From Kiritimatiellia bacterium (GTDB taxonomy: Bacteria; Verrucomicrobiota; Kiritimatiellia; RFP12; UBA1067), in contig CAAFYT010000079.1 in assembly GCA_900767325.1 (NCBI GenBank), positions 1 to 8,266 on the forward strand: DNA of 8,266 nt, given 5' to 3'. Numbering within the stretch: position 1 is the stretch's first letter; each line of letters starts with the position of its first letter. Shown here one piece after another: positions 6,434 through 8,266 of the stretch. A program made the position numbers and the translations under genes. Under the pieces are notes generated by a model. It searched no databases, was not told the origin of the DNA, and saw only the letters and a list, made by a program, of their open reading frames with translations.

Positions 6434-6463
6434 ACATTAGGTTCCTATGAGAGGCCTTGTCAA
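6434..6463 (-). promoter_or_regulatory. Candidate leftward promoter aimed at the repeat palindrome
   Basis: On the minus strand TTGACA (6463-6458) is followed after 18 bp by TAATGT (6439-6434). The -35 is perfect and the -10 moderate. The -35 lies in the odd palindrome CCTTG-T-CAAGG, a possible operator. A transcript would start near 6427 and run through the repeat array with no gene for about 490 nt, so the product could be a structured RNA or a long leader. Confidence 0.35.
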
Positions 6464-6576
6464 GGGCGTTTTTCAATACGTCACCGCCCCTTACGCCCAC
6501 CAGCCCATGAGCAAGCGCCGATCCTCAGCCGTCCTTACACGAAGGTTGAGCGCTTCGACAGGTGAGAACACGAAAA

Positions 6577-6599
6577 CGAAAAACCCCTAATATTTTTCG
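6577..6599 (-). terminator. Weak terminator-like hairpin after the PH-like operon
   Basis: On the minus strand CGAAAAA and TTTTTCG form a perfect 7-bp stem with a 9-nt loop, followed by TTTTCG. It lies about 70 nt past the stop of the Cys/His-tail gene. The stem is AT-rich, so termination strength is doubtful. Confidence 0.35.
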
Positions 6600-6670
6600 G
6601 ACGGCGTTTTGTCTACTGAAATCAATTGGTGATGACAAGAATACGAACTCAACAAGAGACTCGCAGTTTC

Positions 6671-7228
6671 TTATCGAGACCACTGTAACGGCGCATGTTC
6701 TGCCCAGCAATGCTTTCCATCCACAACATGGTGCTTGCCCCAATAGATGGTACACTTAGTACAGAATCCTGTCGGGGGACCATGCATATGCCAAAGATAT
6801 GCAGCATGTGCGGCATAAGCAAGCACGAAGACAAGTGGCAATATCCACACCAATTTCTTAATACCCGGTAGGTGAAGCCCTCCCGTCGATGATGTGCTGC
6901 CGTAGCCCTCGATCGGCTCCCATGTGTAGCGATTGCGCCAAGAACCGCGTCCATCAAGTTCATCAAGAAAAATATTCTCAACTTCCCGTGCGGACACACT
7001 CTGCGTGCAATGAAAGAGCCGCCCGTTCTTACTTTCGCGATACTCGAGAACAAAACTTCCACCGTTCGAGCCCTCGACTTGATCAGAGTCGCAGGAGACT
7101 TGCACAAACGCTTCGTCGTCGTGTATCAGGATCATGAACTCGCCGCGCCGTTTGTCGTCACGAACCAAATCACGAATCAGCTTCGGCGTTGCCAACTGCT
7201 CTGAAAGATTCTCGCATTCAACTTTCAT
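6671..7228 (-). CDS. Hypothetical single-pass membrane protein with Cys/His-rich C-terminal tail
   Basis: I do not recognise a named family. The 185-residue protein has three parts. Residues 1-108 form a soluble domain with FMILIHDDEAFVQV (31-44), SFVLEYRES (58-66) and a Trp-containing WRNRYTWEP (97-105). This resembles an unnamed domain I associate with PVC and planctomycete genomes, but I cannot name it. Residues about 123-145 form one membrane segment. Residues 150-185 hold C-X2-C (156, 159), His166/167, His173 and Cys174, which could bind zinc. There is no N-terminal signal sequence, so the N-domain is probably cytoplasmic unless the topology is inverted. ATG 7228 is preferred over ATG 7234 and 7255 because AAGGAG (7238-7243) sits 9 nt upstream of it but only 3 nt before 7234. 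It overlaps the upstream membrane gene by 11 bp, so the two products probably work together. Confidence 0.72.
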   Translation of the reverse strand: MKVECENLSEQLATPKLIRDLVRDDKRRGEFMILIHDDEAFVQVSCDSDQVEGSNGGSFVLEYRESKNGRLFHCTQSVSAREVENIFLDELDGRGSWRNRYTWEPIEGYGSTSSTGGLHLPGIKKLVWILPLVFVLAYAAHAAYLWHMHGPPTGFCTKCTIYWGKHHVVDGKHCWAEHAPLQWSR

Positions 7229-8096
7229 AGACATATTCTCCTTGTTCTTGTGCAATTGACAGATGGCGAAAGGCGTATTTCAAATGTCGAACGAACTCTT
7301 TTGCGACAGCCTCCTCGCCGTGTGCAAGAATCATTCGTTCCTTTCCTCTCTCACAAAGTATTACCGAGAAATGATTTCTTCCGTTGACCTGATAGACCGT
7401 TCGCCCAATACGAACAAGCGAATGCCTATCGTATGAAAATGCGCGAGATAAACCAATCCGCCCGATGCCGTTGAAATAACTGCCACATCCGGACATTAGC
7501 ACAATCTCACGCCGACCAAAGATATTATAGAGAAACGGGCAACACGCGAAAATAAGAATCGGAACGAACAGGAAGTAGATCGGAATCGGCGTATTCCCAG
7601 AACGAGCTAGCAAAGTCACCATCAGCGCAATGAAGCCCACCGTCACCATAAGCATAACTGTCCCGAAGATCGGACGATTCTTTCGATAGATGATGCGAAC
7701 GCTGCCATTAGAGTCGTGGAGAACAGAAAAGCGTCCGTTCACACTCGCAATCTGCCCAGGCAAAGCCGCCGCCTCCTCTGCCTTGCGACATTCCGCAAGA
7801 CGAATAAGCGCAGCCTCTACGCGCGCGACATCTTCAGGAGGAACCGATTCGATGCGATCCCGTTGCATATACGAGCCCCTCTTTGACGAGACGCGATGTT
7901 GCCCAAAAACAAAATCGCGTCCTCCGTCATCATAAAGAAACTCCCATTCCGGATTCTCCAGAAGCTCACTATCTTTCCATTCTCGGTAACTCCTGCCTCG
8001 AAAGCGCAGTACACGCCGATTGGTGATTACCCAAACAAAACGGCGGGTCGCACACCAATGCCAGAGCGGAGCAAAGAGAAGACTGATGCAAATCAC
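7218..8096 (-). CDS. Membrane protein with bacterial-PH-like segments, unknown function
   Basis: This protein has 292 residues from GTG 8096. A hydrophobic N-terminus (2-16) leads straight into VWVITNRRVLRFRG (21-34), the opening of bacterial PH-like (bPH) domains. RIESVPPEDVARVEAALIRL (81-100) is the usual end of such a domain. Two more membrane segments (about 143-164 and 171-191) form a hairpin, followed by a second beta-rich stretch (196-275) with GSYFNGIGRIG near 205-215. I infer a polytopic protein with two cytoplasmic bPH-like domains. Many such proteins are known, and most have no assigned function. The GTG has TATAAT 7 nt upstream, like the other first genes here. However, the frame stays open upstream for 43 codons and continues the hydrophobic helix, so the true N-terminus may be longer. 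No ATG, GTG or TTG lies in that stretch. GC is lower than in the glycan genes. Confidence 0.75.
   Translation of the reverse strand: MICISLLFAPLWHWCATRRFVWVITNRRVLRFRGRSYREWKDSELLENPEWEFLYDDGGRDFVFGQHRVSSKRGSYMQRDRIESVPPEDVARVEAALIRLAECRKAEEAAALPGQIASVNGRFSVLHDSNGSVRIIYRKNRPIFGTVMLMVTVGFIALMVTLLARSGNTPIPIYFLFVPILIFACCPFLYNIFGRREIVLMSGCGSYFNGIGRIGLSRAFSYDRHSLVRIGRTVYQVNGRNHFSVILCERGKERMILAHGEEAVAKEFVRHLKYAFRHLSIAQEQGEYVYES
7238..7243 (-). promoter_or_regulatory. Shine-Dalgarno site of the Cys/His-tail protein gene
   Basis: AAGGAG on the minus strand lies in the last codons of the PH-like gene, 9 nt before ATG 7228 and only 3 nt before ATG 7234. Spacing favours 7228. Confidence 0.65.
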
Positions 8097-8103
8097 CCCA
8101 AAT

Positions 8104-8109
8104 ATTATA
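8104..8109 (-). promoter_or_regulatory. -10 element (leaderless) for the PH-like membrane gene
   Basis: On the minus strand TATAAT lies 7 nt before GTG 8096, the same geometry as the other first genes. It lacks the TGN extension and has no recognisable -35. It also lies inside a frame that stays open upstream, so it could be coding sequence that happens to read TATAAT. Confidence 0.5.
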
Positions 8110-8182
8110 TGGAAAGCAATAATCTCCGCCTTTCCTGCGAGAGATACAGTTTCGGAATATAGTACAGCGCGCGCGCGAGTTT

Positions 8183-8197
8183 CCAGCGCAACGCTGG
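8183..8197. repeat. GC-rich hairpin upstream of the PH-like gene
   Basis: CCAGCG and CGCTGG form a perfect 6-bp stem around CAA. An 11-bp alternating GCGCGC tract (8167-8177) lies between it and the gene. The role is unknown: possibly an upstream terminator stem lacking a U-tract, or an operator. Confidence 0.4.
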
Positions 8198-8266
8198 CTT
8201 GTTCGCGATAGCGCGTGAGGGTTGCTTAAGCGGGCTTCAGCGAGGGAGTTGAAACTGTCAGGCGTC

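Larger units (their letters stand above)
5937..6670. other. 734-bp region without a convincing gene
   Basis: Between the GT2 start and the end of the PH-like operon I see no protein-coding frame with family features, no tRNA or rRNA, and no CRISPR. It holds the GT2 promoter, the 11-bp repeat palindrome, A-tract-rich flanks (about 6075-6160 and 6317-6415), a weak leftward promoter candidate near 6434-6463 and a weak terminator-like hairpin at 6577-6599. Words related to ACTTTAGCGAC recur in decayed form right of the array (6332, 6351, 6369). A hand count gives about 35% GC for 6121-6180, far below the glycan genes. Confidence 0.75.

Noticed and set aside
6447..6590. Rightward 47-codon frame starting MRGLVKGVFQYV
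   Set aside because: It has only a weak AGG upstream, no clear promoter and basic low-complexity content. It also overlaps the candidate leftward promoter, so I cannot support it as a gene.
5937..6670. Insertion sequence or phage attachment site
   Set aside because: I found no transposase or integrase frame, no terminal inverted repeats with target duplications and no tRNA remnant.
6525..6755. Leftward 76-codon frame overlapping the end of the Cys/His-tail gene
   Set aside because: It runs out of frame through the end of a better gene, with no ribosome site noticed and no family features.

Overview
The window looks like chromosomal DNA from a GC-rich Gram-negative bacterium. It carries a lipopolysaccharide-type GT25 glycosyltransferase, an ElyC/YdcF-like envelope protein, two GT4 enzymes, a GT2 enzyme and an exported GH89 alpha-N-acetylglucosaminidase. 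GH89 enzymes are typical of bacteria that meet animal glycans. The gene mix and the transcript starts make me think of a gut member of the PVC group (Kiritimatiellota, Lentisphaerota or Verrucomicrobiota). That placement is a low-confidence guess, because there is no marker gene here.

Layout, left to right. A leftward operon (3546 to beyond 1) holds GT4 glycosyltransferase A, GT4 glycosyltransferase B and a secreted GH89 enzyme cut by the window edge. Both junctions are ATGA stop/start overlaps. A rightward single gene (3593-4294, GT25) starts back to back with that operon from a mirror-image divergent promoter. It converges, with a 6-bp gap, on a second leftward operon (5936-4301) holding a GT2 glycosyltransferase and an ElyC-like DUF218 membrane protein that overlap by 17 bp. 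Bases 5937-6670 contain no convincing gene. They hold an AT-rich island centred on a striking 150-bp symmetric array of 11-bp repeats. The right end (8096-6671) is a third leftward pair of lower GC: a membrane protein with bacterial-PH-like segments, then a single-pass protein with a Cys/His-rich tail. Neither has a function I can name.

The four glycosyltransferases and the ElyC-like protein form a surface-polysaccharide module: GT2, GT4 and GT25 enzymes add sugars to a lipid-linked or LPS-like acceptor at the cytoplasmic face, and the ElyC-like protein is related to envelope lipid-carrier metabolism. The exported GH89 enzyme may trim alpha-GlcNAc from the cell's own glycan or from host glycans.

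The two most interesting signals are not genes. First, every transcription unit opens with a TATAAT or TACAAT hexamer only 6-7 nt before an ATG or GTG, with no Shine-Dalgarno site, which implies leaderless mRNAs. Every downstream gene in an operon instead has a Shine-Dalgarno sequence and overlaps the gene before it. Second, the 11-bp repeat palindrome at 6167-6316 keeps exact helical phase across a central hairpin and lies in an otherwise empty, A-tract-rich interval.
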